NCBI GenBank assembly: GCA_025361365.1
Contig: JANYAM010000138.1
Location: forward strand, 1 to 37,860
Source: Opitutus sp.
Lineage (GTDB): Bacteria; Verrucomicrobiota; Verrucomicrobiia; Opitutales; Opitutaceae
Direction of reading: 5' to 3'
DNA: 37,860 nt
A program made the position numbers and the translations under genes. The notes beneath the pieces were generated by a model that ran no database searches, had not been told where the DNA came from, and worked only from the letters and a program-made list of their open reading frames with translations. Below are positions 14,866 through 24,683 of the stretch, piece by piece; position 1 is the stretch's first letter, and the number at the start of each line of letters is the position of its first letter.

Positions 14866-17280
14866 TCAGTCCGTGCGGAGGGCCACGAGGGGGTCCAGTT
14901 TCGCGGCGCGCCAGGCGGGGATCAGGATGGCCAGGGTCGCGGCGACGGCGACGACGGCCGCCGCGAGCAGGAGCGGCAGGGCGGTGAGGCCGTCCATGCC
15001 GTAGACGAGCTTCTTCAGCACGGAGGCCAGGGCGAGACTGCCGCCGAGGCCAAGCAGGAGCCCGACCGCGACCCAGCGCAGGCCCTGGCCGAAGACCAGC
15101 CGGAGGATGTCGCCGCCGACCGCCCCGATCGCGAGGCGCACGCCGATTTCACGGGTGCGCTGCACGATTTGATAGCTGAGCGTGCCGTAGAGGCCGACCG
15201 CCACGAGCCCGAGCCCGGTGGCCATGAAGAAATCGACGACGCCGGCGACGGCGCGCTCACCGGCGGTGGAGTCGCGCACGACCTGGTTGAGGGTGCGGAT
15301 GTTCTCCAGCGGGAGCTCGTGGTCGAGGCCGGCGACGGTGGAGCGCAGCAGCGGGGTCAGGAAGGAAGCGGGCTGGGTGGAGCGCAGGTTGATGTGCAGG
15401 CTGTTGCCCCAATGGCCCAGCGGGGTGGTATACATCTCGGGCTGGATCTTGGCCGTGGCGTTATACTGGCGGACATCCTCGACGACCCCGACCACCGTGG
15501 CGGTATACCACGGATCCTTCGCCTGGTTGGCGCGGAAGACCTGCCCGATCGGGTCCTTGTTCGGCCAGCACTTCTCGACAAAGGCGCGGTTGACGACGAC
15601 CCCGAGGTGGCCGTCCTTGCCCATGTCGTCGGCGGGCGTGAGGTTGCGGCCGCGCACGAGCTTGATGCCCATGGTATCAAAATAACCGGCGGTGATGGAG
15701 GAGCGCTCGACGCTGGTCCGGCGCTGCGCGGGATCGTAGGCCTCGTCGTTGACGAGCGCGTCGGTGTTGCTGCCGCCCTCGAGCGGGAGCTTGGAGGTCA
15801 GGCCGACGGCGGTGACGCCGGGGAGCGCCGCGAGTTTTTCGGTGAGCGCCGTCCAGAAGCGGACCCGGGCCTCGTTCTCCTTGTAGGTGTCGCCGCGCAG
15901 GCTGAGCCCGGCCGTGATGACGTAGTCGGTGGCGAGGAGTTTGTTCTGCTCGATGATCTTGAAGTAACTGGCGGAGAAAAGGGCGGCGCCGTTGGCGAGC
16001 ACGAACGCGACGGCGATCTGCGCGATGATGAGGGAGCGCAGCATGACATGGCGGGAACGGGAGCCGACGGCCCCGCGCGCGTCGCTGCGGATGATGCCGG
16101 CAAGGGAGGTGCGCGCGGCAGCCAGCGCCGGCGGCAGGCCGGCGAGCAGGGCGGTGAGCAGGCCGGCGCCGGCGGCGAAGAGCACGGCGGTGCCGTCGAC
16201 GGCGAGGGCGGCCTTGCGGGCCGCGGTGGTGGGCGTGATGACCTGCAGCACCTTGATGCCGCCGAAGGCAAAGACCAGGCCGAGTGCGACGCCGAGCGTG
16301 GCGAGCAGCAGGCTTTCAGTGAGGGCGAGCCGGACCAGGCGGGCACGGGTGGCGCCGAGGGCGATCCGCACGCCGAACTCGCCCTGGCGCTGGGCGCTGC
16401 GGGCGAGAAGCATCGAGGCGACGTTGGCGCAGGCGACCAGCAGCACAAGGGCGACGGCGCCGAACAGCATCCAGACCTTCCCGCTGACGTCCTTCGTCAT
16501 CTCCTCGCGCAGGGAGCGCACGAGGAATTCCTTGCGGGTGTTGGAGTCGGGATAAAGTGCGGTCAGCTTCTTGCCGATGGCCTTCACCTCGGCGTCGGCC
16601 GCGCCGACCGTGACACCGGGCTTCAGGCGGGCGACGCCGCAGAGGTAATGGCTGTCCCGCTGCTTGCGCTCCTTCTCGGTGAAACGGTAGGGCAGCCAGA
16701 CCTGGCAGTCCTGGGTGCGCATCCACGGCGCGGCGAACTCGAAGCCGGCGGGCATGATGCCGACCACGGTGGCGTCGGCGCCGTTGAGGCGGATGGTGCG
16801 ACCGATCAGGTTCGGGTCGCCGGCGAAAGTCTGCTGCCAGAGGCTGTGGCTGATGACCGCCACCGGCGCGGCGCCTTCGAGGCAGTCATCGGGCCCGAAG
16901 AAGCGGCCGCGGAACGGCGCGATACCGAAGGTGGGCAGAACCCCGGCCGTGGCCCGCACACCGGTGACGGCTTGCGCATTCTCGAGGCCGATGTTGGCGG
17001 TGCCCGGGGCGTAGACGCCGAAGGATTCAAAGGAGGTGCCTTGCTCGTGCTGGTCGAGGAAGTCCGCCGGGGAGAGGGGCCAACCGCCGTTGCCGCCCGA
17101 CCAGATTTGCACGATCGCGTCGGAGTCGGGGTAGTCGAAGGGATGGACGACGAGAGTCCGCAGCGAACTGAACATGGCGGTCGAGGCGCCGATGCCGACC
17201 GCGAGCGTGAAGGTGGCGATGAAGGCAAAGCCGCGGGCTTTGGCCAGCTGGCGGAGGGCGAGGCGCAGGTCGGTGAGCAT
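14866..17280 (-). CDS. ADOP-type duplicated ABC permease without ATPase
   Basis: An 804-residue membrane protein with two MacB-like halves, each a large periplasmic domain followed by an FtsX domain. The start MLTDLRLALRQLAKARGFAF and TLAVGIGASTAMFS are typical of the acidobacterial duplicated orphan permease group. The first FtsX domain contains LLVACANVASMLLARSAQRQ and GEFGVRIALGATRARLVRLA; the second has QRTREIGVRLAIGAVGGDIL. The ending AWRAAKLDPLVALRTD is the usual one. Related MacB/LolC proteins work with an ATPase in exporting or extracting lipids and peptides, but no ATPase gene is nearby, so the partner and cargo are unknown. It follows guaD by 55 bases and could share its transcript. 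Confidence 0.88.
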   Translation of the reverse strand: MLTDLRLALRQLAKARGFAFIATFTLAVGIGASTAMFSSLRTLVVHPFDYPDSDAIVQIWSGGNGGWPLSPADFLDQHEQGTSFESFGVYAPGTANIGLENAQAVTGVRATAGVLPTFGIAPFRGRFFGPDDCLEGAAPVAVISHSLWQQTFAGDPNLIGRTIRLNGADATVVGIMPAGFEFAAPWMRTQDCQVWLPYRFTEKERKQRDSHYLCGVARLKPGVTVGAADAEVKAIGKKLTALYPDSNTRKEFLVRSLREEMTKDVSGKVWMLFGAVALVLLVACANVASMLLARSAQRQGEFGVRIALGATRARLVRLALTESLLLATLGVALGLVFAFGGIKVLQVITPTTAARKAALAVDGTAVLFAAGAGLLTALLAGLPPALAAARTSLAGIIRSDARGAVGSRSRHVMLRSLIIAQIAVAFVLANGAALFSASYFKIIEQNKLLATDYVITAGLSLRGDTYKENEARVRFWTALTEKLAALPGVTAVGLTSKLPLEGGSNTDALVNDEAYDPAQRRTSVERSSITAGYFDTMGIKLVRGRNLTPADDMGKDGHLGVVVNRAFVEKCWPNKDPIGQVFRANQAKDPWYTATVVGVVEDVRQYNATAKIQPEMYTTPLGHWGNSLHINLRSTQPASFLTPLLRSTVAGLDHELPLENIRTLNQVVRDSTAGERAVAGVVDFFMATGLGLVAVGLYGTLSYQIVQRTREIGVRLAIGAVGGDILRLVFGQGLRWVAVGLLLGLGGSLALASVLKKLVYGMDGLTALPLLLAAAVVAVAATLAILIPAWRAAKLDPLVALRTD

Positions 17281-17335
17281 GCGCCGGAGAGAACTCCGGG
17301 GCCGCGCCGGGGTTACATAAAAAATCCGGGTGACC

Positions 17336-17806
17336 TCAATACTTCACCTTGTCCGACTTGGCCGCCCAGCCCTTGAAACTGCTCAGCGCGGCGTCTCGCA
17401 GGAAAGGCTGCATCCGGATCGCGCGCTTCTCGGGGGGGAGGGGCACCTGCTGGTAGATGAAGTCGTCGTCGAAGCCGATGGCGGCTGCGTCCGTCCGGGT
17501 GTTGCCATAATAAACCACCGGGATGCGCGCCCAGTAGATCGCCGACAGGCACATCGGGCACGGCTCGCAGCTGGTGTAGAGCTCGCAGTCGGTGAGCTGG
17601 AAGGTCTTCAGGCTCGCGCAGGCGTCGCGGATGGCCGTCACCTCGGCGTGGGCCGTCGGGTCGTTGGTGGAGGTGACGCGGTTGTTGCCGCGGCCGACGA
17701 TCTGGCCCGCCCGGACCACGACGCAGCCGAAGGGCCCGCCGCGGCCGGAGGCCATGCCCTCGTCGGCCAGCCTGATCGCTTCGTGCATGAAATTTTCGTT
17801 ACTCAT
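17336..17806 (-). CDS. guaD: Guanine deaminase (cytidine-deaminase fold)
   Basis: A 156-residue zinc deaminase. The zinc site is clear: His and Glu in NDPTAHAEVTAIRDAC and the two Cys in LYTSCEPCPMCLSAIYW. The C-terminal part (NTRTDAAAIGFDDDFIYQQV) resembles Bacillus-type GuaD more than TadA, and the position at the head of a purine degradation locus supports guanine to xanthine plus ammonia. A tRNA adenosine deaminase or another nucleobase deaminase is the main alternative. It is divergent from aceB across 132 bases, which could hold a shared control region; I see no clear operator there. Confidence 0.8.
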   Translation of the reverse strand: MSNENFMHEAIRLADEGMASGRGGPFGCVVVRAGQIVGRGNNRVTSTNDPTAHAEVTAIRDACASLKTFQLTDCELYTSCEPCPMCLSAIYWARIPVVYYGNTRTDAAAIGFDDDFIYQQVPLPPEKRAIRMQPFLRDAALSSFKGWAAKSDKVKY

Positions 17807-17938
17807 TCACCCGTCATGAGAGCAAAATACCAGCCTGAGGCGAGCCCGGGTTGCTCCTTCCCCCCACGGTCAGGTTAACGAATACCACTCTGGTGCTGAC
17901 AGCGCGGGGCTTCCCGGCTTTGCTATCCCGCTACCAAC

Positions 17939-19531
<1,593 letters not shown>

Positions 19532-19536
19532 TTCTC

Positions 19537-20049
19537 ATGCCGACGACGCTTGCCGCGCTCAATGGCGCCGACCGCCCCGCGTTCACCGCGGCGCTCGGCC
19601 ACCTGTTCGAGCATTCGCCGTGGGTGGCGGGGCAAGGCTGGCTGCGGCGACCCTTCGCCTCCGCCGAGGCCCTGCACGCCGCGCTGTGTGCTGCCATGCG
19701 CGCCGCGCCGGCGGAATGGCAGATGTCGCTCATCAGCGCGCATCCCGACCTCGCCGGGCGCCTGGCGCAGCAAAAGAAGCTCACGGCCGAGTCCAACCGC
19801 GAGCAAGCCAGCGCGGGACTCGACCAGCTGACCGACGCCGAGCTGGCGGAATTCACCCGGCTCAACGACGCCTACAAGGCGAAGTTTGCCTTTCCCTTCA
19901 TCATCTGCGCCCGACTCAACGCCAAGGCCGCCATCCTCGCCGCCATGGCCGCTCGCCTGCCGAACGCGTGGCCGGTCGAGCGCGACACCGCGCTGGCCGA
20001 AATCGAAAAAATCGCGTGGCTTCGACTCACGGATCTTCTGAAAGCTTAG
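19537..20049 (+). CDS. uraD: OHCU decarboxylase
   Basis: A 170-residue 2-oxo-4-hydroxy-4-carboxy-5-ureidoimidazoline decarboxylase, giving S-allantoin. Family features are FEHSPWVAGQGW, the motif ISAHPDLAGRLAQQ with the catalytic His, SNREQASAGLDQLTDAELAE and LNDAYKAKFAFPFIICARLN. The length is normal. It follows malate synthase by five bases. Its stop codon lies within the left arm of a long inverted repeat that fills the gap before uraH, the enzyme acting one step earlier. Confidence 0.95.
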   Translation: MPTTLAALNGADRPAFTAALGHLFEHSPWVAGQGWLRRPFASAEALHAALCAAMRAAPAEWQMSLISAHPDLAGRLAQQKKLTAESNREQASAGLDQLTDAELAEFTRLNDAYKAKFAFPFIICARLNAKAAILAAMAARLPNAWPVERDTALAEIEKIAWLRLTDLLKA

Positions 20050-20138
20050 ACAGAATGAACAAAATTAACAGAATCGAAAAAAATCAGGCGGCGGCCTTGG
20101 GCAAAAACGATTCTGTCCATTCTGTTAATTCTGTCTAA
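20046..20138. repeat. Long inverted repeat between uraD and uraH
   Basis: Arms at 20046-20076 and 20108-20138 are 31 bases each with four mismatches, made of repeated words of the type ACAGAAT and AACA. The spacer holds GGCGGCGGCC between A-rich ends. The element includes the uraD stop and stops ten bases before the uraH ATG. It could fold in the mRNA and alter uraH translation or transcript ends. Confidence 0.8.
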
Positions 20139-20148
20139 ACCTGCTCCC

Positions 20149-20493
20149 ATGCCCGGCAAACTCAGCACCCACGTCCTCGACCTCACCACCGGCCGGCCCG
20201 CCGCCGGGATGCGCATCGAGCTTTGGAAAAACGACGGCAAGCACATGCTGCTCAAGGCCGTCACCACCAACGCCGACGGCCGCACCGACGGCCCGCTGCT
20301 GGCCGGCGCCGAGATGGCGGTCGGCAGCTACGAGCTGATTTTCTTTGTGAAAGATTATTTCGTCACGCACCTGGAGGACAGCCCGTTCCTCGACCGCGTG
20401 CCGGTCCGCTTTGCCATCGCCGACGCGGCCGCCGGCTACCACGTCCCACTGCTCGTCACGCCCTGGGCCTACAGCACCTACCGCGGGAGCTGA
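20149..20493 (+). CDS. uraH: 5-hydroxyisourate hydrolase
   Basis: A 114-residue transthyretin-like enzyme that opens 5-hydroxyisourate to OHCU. It shows the N-terminal [20 protein letters not shown] with the active-site His, the middle segment [11 protein letters not shown], and the diagnostic C-terminal [18 protein letters not shown], which separates the enzyme from vertebrate transthyretin. The length matches the family. No signal peptide, so cytoplasmic. Its TGA overlaps the ATG of the next gene by one base. Confidence 0.96.
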   Translation: MPGKLSTHVLDLTTGRPAAGMRIELWKNDGKHMLLKAVTTNADGRTDGPLLAGAEMAVGSYELIFFVKDYFVTHLEDSPFLDRVPVRFAIADAAAGYHVPLLVTPWAYSTYRGS

Positions 20494-21128
20494 TGCCCGG
20501 TATGAAACTGAGATGGACAGTTATTGTCGTGATCTCTTTGACGTGGATTGCTGCGCCAGGGGCTAAGGTGGACGATACCTATGACCCGCTCGTTGAATTC
20601 GCCAAGTGGGAAAAGCCTCAACTCTTAGAGCCGGACGTAGCGATCCAAGCAGCAGAAGACGCTGCGAAAATCACGGTATATGAAGGACTGCCTCACCAGT
20701 TGCTCGAAAGCAGAGCCTTTCGTCGTGAGGCTGAGCGCTCGGATGTTCTTTGGGTGCATGGCGTGCCGTTTTACTCAACGCCGATGGAAATCAACCCTAT
20801 AGATCTGAAACTACTGACGGTTCTTTATCTGGATAAGAAATCTCACGAAAAGAGCTCAGCACCCAAGTTGTGTGGCGGCTTTCACCCGGACTACTATGTA
20901 GTTTGGAAAAAGAGGGAAGAGTGGGTCGGAGCCATGATCTGCCTTGGTTGCGCAGAGTGGATATCGCTTAACGATGAGGGTTATCGCTATGAAGATATCT
21001 CCGAGGAGGCACACGATCGGTTGAAGAAAATTCTGCAGAAATATGTGTCTCAGCGCCCTAAGAATGAAATCGCGCACACGGAGAAATTGGTCGATTTGCC
21101 ATCTATGCCGAAAGAAAAGAAAAAATAA
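20493..21128 (+). CDS. Exported protein of unknown function in the purine locus
   Basis: I do not recognise this 211-residue protein. The start at 20493 overlaps the uraH stop; MKLRW at 20502 is an alternative. A signal peptide (LRWTVIVVISLTWIAAPGA) suggests export. The conserved-looking core is KLCGGFHPDYYVVWKKREEW followed by AMICLGCAEWISL, giving a C-x3-H and C-x2-C pattern that could bind metal. The C-terminus is highly charged and ends in PSMPKEKKK. GC content is visibly lower than in the genes on either side, so it is probably a later insertion, though spacing of one and four bases to its neighbours keeps it in the operon. A role in purine breakdown is not shown. Confidence 0.75.
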   Translation: MPGMKLRWTVIVVISLTWIAAPGAKVDDTYDPLVEFAKWEKPQLLEPDVAIQAAEDAAKITVYEGLPHQLLESRAFRREAERSDVLWVHGVPFYSTPMEINPIDLKLLTVLYLDKKSHEKSSAPKLCGGFHPDYYVVWKKREEWVGAMICLGCAEWISLNDEGYRYEDISEEAHDRLKKILQKYVSQRPKNEIAHTEKLVDLPSMPKEKKK

Positions 21129-21132
21129 CGGC

Positions 21133-22389
21133 ATGTCTTCGATAAAAACCAACGCCGCGCAGCTCCTCGTCTCGATGCTGGACGAGCTCGGCCACCTCAC
21201 GGACGAGCCCGGCCGGCTGACCCGGACCTTCCTGTCCCCAGCCATGCAGCGGGCCAACCGGCTCGTGGGCGATTGTATGCGGGCCGCCGGGCTGCAGGTG
21301 CGGGTGGACTCCGTGGGCAATCTCATCGGCCGTCTTGAAAGCCCGGACCCCAAAGCCAAGACCCTATTGCTCGGCTCGCACCTCGACACCGTGCGCGACG
21401 CCGGCCGGTTCGACGGGCCGCTTGGGGTGCTGCTGCCGATCGTCGCGCTGGCGGATTTAAAGGTTCGCGGCGTGGAGCTGCCGTTCCATGTCGAGGTGCT
21501 CGGTTTCTCTGAGGAGGAGGGCGTGCGTTTTGCCAGTGCCTACCTCGGCAGTGAGGGCTACACCGGCCGGTTGAAACCGGCCACACTGGCGCTGCGCGAT
21601 GCCGCCGGAATTTCCGTTGGCGAGGCGCTAGAGGAATTCAATGGCGGCAAGTTTTCCTTGCCCAAGCCGGCCCACCAGCGCGGCGACCTGCTCGGCTATG
21701 TCGAGGTGCACATCGAGCAGGGCCCGGTGCTCGAGGCGAAGAAACTCGCGGTGGGCGTCGTCTCCGCCATCGCCGGGCAGAGCCGCTTCAAGCTGACTTG
21801 GACCGGGAAGGCCGGCCACGCCGGCACGACGCCGATGGCGCTGCGGCGCGACGCGCTCGCCGGCGCCGCTGAATTCATTGCGGGCGTCGAGGCCATCGCG
21901 CGCCGCATGCCCGGATTGGTGGCGACCGTCGGAGCGCTCACGGTTTCGCCCGGCGCGGCCAATGTTATTTCCGGCGCGGTGGTCCACACCCTGGATGTCC
22001 GGCATGCCGATGACCGCCGGCGTCGCTCGGCGCTGATGGCGATCGGCCGCCTGGCCACGCAGATTGCCGGCCGCCGGAAACTCACTCGCGCCTGGCAACG
22101 CACCCAGGAGAACGGTGCTGTCGCCTGCTCGCCTTCCTTGACCGCCCGGCTCGAACAGAGCGTGAAGGTCGTCCAGGGCAAATCGCTTTCGCTTGTCAGT
22201 GGCGCCGGTCATGACGGCGTGGTGATGTCCACCCTCACGCCGGTCGCCATGCTCTTTGTGCGGTGCCGGGACGGATTGAGTCATCACCCGGACGAATACG
22301 CCTCGCCCAAGGACCTGGCGGTGGCATTGGCAGTGATGACGGATTTCCTGCGGGGACTCGCCACGGATTACACGGATGAACACGGATAA
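21133..22389 (+). CDS. allC: Allantoate amidohydrolase (M20 family)
   Basis: A 418-residue metal-dependent amidohydrolase that converts allantoate to ureidoglycine with loss of ammonia and CO2. Metal-site motifs are LLGSHLDTVRDAGRFDGPLG, EVLGFSEEEGVRF and YVEVHIEQGPVLE; the dimerisation domain starts at GQSRFKLTWTGKAGHAGTTP, and the late motifs VSGAGHDGVVMS and GLSHHPDEYASPKDL are present. N-carbamoyl amino acid hydrolases look similar, but the place next to allantoinase decides for AllC. The start is ATG 21133; the longer track frame lies in the preceding gene. The last residues (ATDYTDEHG) are encoded by an ACGGATTACACGGATGAACA repeat word, so the original C-terminus was probably replaced. 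Confidence 0.92.
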   Translation: MSSIKTNAAQLLVSMLDELGHLTDEPGRLTRTFLSPAMQRANRLVGDCMRAAGLQVRVDSVGNLIGRLESPDPKAKTLLLGSHLDTVRDAGRFDGPLGVLLPIVALADLKVRGVELPFHVEVLGFSEEEGVRFASAYLGSEGYTGRLKPATLALRDAAGISVGEALEEFNGGKFSLPKPAHQRGDLLGYVEVHIEQGPVLEAKKLAVGVVSAIAGQSRFKLTWTGKAGHAGTTPMALRRDALAGAAEFIAGVEAIARRMPGLVATVGALTVSPGAANVISGAVVHTLDVRHADDRRRRSALMAIGRLATQIAGRRKLTRAWQRTQENGAVACSPSLTARLEQSVKVVQGKSLSLVSGAGHDGVVMSTLTPVAMLFVRCRDGLSHHPDEYASPKDLAVALAVMTDFLRGLATDYTDEHG

Positions 22390-22396
22390 CAAAATT

Positions 22397-22446
22397 GGAG
22401 GGCCCAGCTCCAGCTGGGCCGCGGCTCAGCTGGAGCTGAGCCCTCC
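22397..22446. repeat. Twin-hairpin element between allC and allB
   Basis: Two 24-base inverted arms with two mismatches begin GGAGGGCCCAGCTCCAGCTG and end in GAGCTGAGCCCTCC, with two bases between. Each arm is itself a hairpin. It lies just after an ACGGATTACACGG-type word repeat that ends allC. Confidence 0.85.
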
Positions 22447-22467
22447 ACAAGCCAAGGATCAGCGCGG

Positions 22468-23865
22468 ATGAAGCGGCGCGGAAAGAACCTGGTCGAGGCG
22501 ACCGAACCCGAAGTGCTCGACCTCGTGGTCCGGGGCGGCCGCGTCGTGACGCCGGACGGGGTGCAGGCCGCCGAGCTCGGCATTTTGCACGGCAAGATCG
22601 TCCGGCTGGCGCCGGAGGTCACCGACCCGACGCACGCGGAGCTCGATGCGGCCGGCCGTTATGTCTTTCCGGGCATCATCGACGCCCACGTGCATTTCAA
22701 CGAACCCGGCCGGACGGAGTGGGAGGGGCTGGCCCATGGCTCGCTCGCGCTCGCGGCCGGCGGTGGCACGTGCTTCTTCGACATGCCGCTTAATTCCGAG
22801 CCACCGGTGCTGGACGCCGCCGCGCTGCGCGTGAAGCGCGAACTGGCCGAACAGCAGTCGTGCACCGACTTCGCGCTCTGGGGCGGGCTGGTGCCCGGCA
22901 ACCTCGACAAACTCGCCGGGCTGCGCGACGCGGGCGCGATCGGCTTGAAGGCGTTCATGTCGAACAGCGGCATCGACAGTTTCCCGCGCGTCGATGCCAA
23001 GTCGCTTTACGAGGGCATGAAGCGTGCGGCCAAGCTCGGGCTGCTGGTGGCGGTGCACGCGGAGGACGATGTGCTGGCGGCGAAATTCACGGCCGTGCAA
23101 CGGGTCAGGGGCAAGCAGGACGCAAAAGCCTGGCTGGATTCACGCCCGGTCGAGGTGGAATTGGCCGCGATTCGCCAGGCGCTTGAGTTCGCCGGTGAAA
23201 CCGGCTGCGCGCTGCATGTCGTGCACGTCAGCAGTCCGGAGGGTGTTGCGCTCATCACCGAAGCGCGGGCCCAGCGCGTTGATGTGACGGCGGAGACGTG
23301 TTCGCATTATCTTTTGTTGAACGACAAGGACGTCGCGAAGCTCGGCGCCCCGGCCAAATGCGCGCCGCCGATCCGCGACGAGAAGCGCCGGCTGGCGCTG
23401 TGGGCGGAGTTGCGCGCCGGCCACATCCAGACGGTCGGCTCCGATCACTCGCCGTCGCCGCCGGAGATGAAGACCGCCAAGGATTTTTTCGAAATCTGGG
23501 GCGGCATCGCCGGCGTGCAGCATGGTTTCCAGTTGCTGATGAACGAATGTGCGGAGACGGCGGACAAGGATTTGCCGCGGCTGGCGGCGGTGCTGGCGCG
23601 GAATGTCGCGCGCCGTTTCCGGATCGACGACCGCAAGGGCCTGCTGGCCGAGGGGCGCGACGCGGACTTCACGCTGGTCGAGTTCGGCCCCAAGCGGACC
23701 ATCAAGGCGGACGACCTGTGGACCCGCCACCGGATCAGCCCGTATATCGGCCGGGCCACCAAAGCGCGTGTGACCCATACTTATGTCCGCGGCTGCCCCG
23801 CATGGGCTGACGGCGGGGTTGCATCCGGCTCGCCGAAGGGTCAGTTTTTGCGCCCAACCGCGTGA
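22468..23865 (+). CDS. allB: Allantoinase
   Basis: A 465-residue cyclic amidohydrolase that opens allantoin to allantoate. The binuclear metal site is visible: FPGIIDAHVHFNEPGRTEWE, the carbamylated Lys in GAIGLKAFMSNSG, His in LLVAVHAEDD and LHVVHVSSPEG, and the Asp in TVGSDHSPSPPEMK. The active-site region IWGGIAGVQHGFQLLMNE is typical of allantoinase and distinguishes it from dihydroorotase. The C-terminal beta part (ISPYIGRATKARVTHTYVRG) is complete. It lies between allC and allE, on the same strand; the 78-base gap to allC holds a twin-hairpin element. Confidence 0.95.
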   Translation: MKRRGKNLVEATEPEVLDLVVRGGRVVTPDGVQAAELGILHGKIVRLAPEVTDPTHAELDAAGRYVFPGIIDAHVHFNEPGRTEWEGLAHGSLALAAGGGTCFFDMPLNSEPPVLDAAALRVKRELAEQQSCTDFALWGGLVPGNLDKLAGLRDAGAIGLKAFMSNSGIDSFPRVDAKSLYEGMKRAAKLGLLVAVHAEDDVLAAKFTAVQRVRGKQDAKAWLDSRPVEVELAAIRQALEFAGETGCALHVVHVSSPEGVALITEARAQRVDVTAETCSHYLLLNDKDVAKLGAPAKCAPPIRDEKRRLALWAELRAGHIQTVGSDHSPSPPEMKTAKDFFEIWGGIAGVQHGFQLLMNECAETADKDLPRLAAVLARNVARRFRIDDRKGLLAEGRDADFTLVEFGPKRTIKADDLWTRHRISPYIGRATKARVTHTYVRGCPAWADGGVASGSPKGQFLRPTA

Positions 23866-23939
23866 TCATGATCTGTCCTCCTACCTACGCCCAATCGGCT
23901 TTACCCACTCAGGGCTCAACGTAAAACCCTCACCTGACC

Positions 23940-24683
23940 ATGTCCGACCTTTTTGGCCACACCCGCGCCCGCATCGCCGCCCGCCACGCCCTGATCACGC
24001 CGGGCAACCACGTGAACAGCTCGGTGCCGGGCATCACGGGCGCGACGACGGTGGTCCTGATCAACGAGGCCATGGGCGCGAAGTTCGCGCAGCTGCTGGT
24101 GACTTTCACGGCCGACGGCCGCGCCGCGCAACCGGCGAGCGGCACGCAGACGGTCGGCTATGTCATGCACGGCGGCGGTGCCCTGACGGTGGGCAAGGAC
24201 AAGGCGAAGATCCATGAGGGCAGTTTTTTCTACGTGCCCGCCGGCCAGTCATGGAGCCTGGCTTCGCCGAAGGCCGGCACGCAGCTCACGCTTTTTCAGA
24301 AAAAATATGTCGCGCTGCCCGGCACGCCGCTGCCCAAGGCCATCATCGGTGATGTGGCCAAGGTTAAGGGCACGGCGTTCCTCGGCGACCCGGCGGCCAA
24401 CCTGCAGGTGTTGCTGCCCGACGAGCCGGCCTTCGACATGGCGGTGAACATCTTCGCCTACCAGCCGGGCGGCCACCTGCCGTTCGTCGAGGTGCACGTG
24501 ATGGAGCACGGCCTCGTCATGCTCGGTGGCGCGGGCGTCTACCGCCTCGAGGACCGCTGGTATCCGGTGCAGGCGGGCGACGCTATCTGGATGGCGCCGT
24601 ATTGTGCGCAGTGGTTTGTCGCGATGGGCAAGGTCCCGGCGAGCTATCTCTATTACAAGGATGTCAACCGTCCGGCTATTTGA
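23940..24683 (+). CDS. allE: (S)-ureidoglycine aminohydrolase
   Basis: A 247-residue bicupin that converts ureidoglycine to ureidoglycolate and ammonia. The N-terminus ARHALITPGNHVNSSVPGIT is characteristic. The second cupin carries the metal site in FVEVHVMEHGLVMLGG and YPVQAGDAIWMAPYCAQWF, giving the Glu, His, His and Gln ligands expected for the Mn enzyme. The length is close to the usual ~260. Its last 23 bases overlap the start of xdh. With uraH, uraD, allB and allC it gives the branch ending in ureidoglycolate; the enzyme releasing glyoxylate is not here. Confidence 0.93.
   Translation: MSDLFGHTRARIAARHALITPGNHVNSSVPGITGATTVVLINEAMGAKFAQLLVTFTADGRAAQPASGTQTVGYVMHGGGALTVGKDKAKIHEGSFFYVPAGQSWSLASPKAGTQLTLFQKKYVALPGTPLPKAIIGDVAKVKGTAFLGDPAANLQVLLPDEPAFDMAVNIFAYQPGGHLPFVEVHVMEHGLVMLGGAGVYRLEDRWYPVQAGDAIWMAPYCAQWFVAMGKVPASYLYYKDVNRPAI

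Noticed and set aside
15169-17376. 735-residue plus-strand ORF
   Set aside because: Shadow of the permease gene; composition is Gly/Glu/Asp-rich and has no motifs.
17807-17938. Purine repressor operator between guaD and aceB
   Set aside because: No convincing palindrome was found in the 132-base divergent region.
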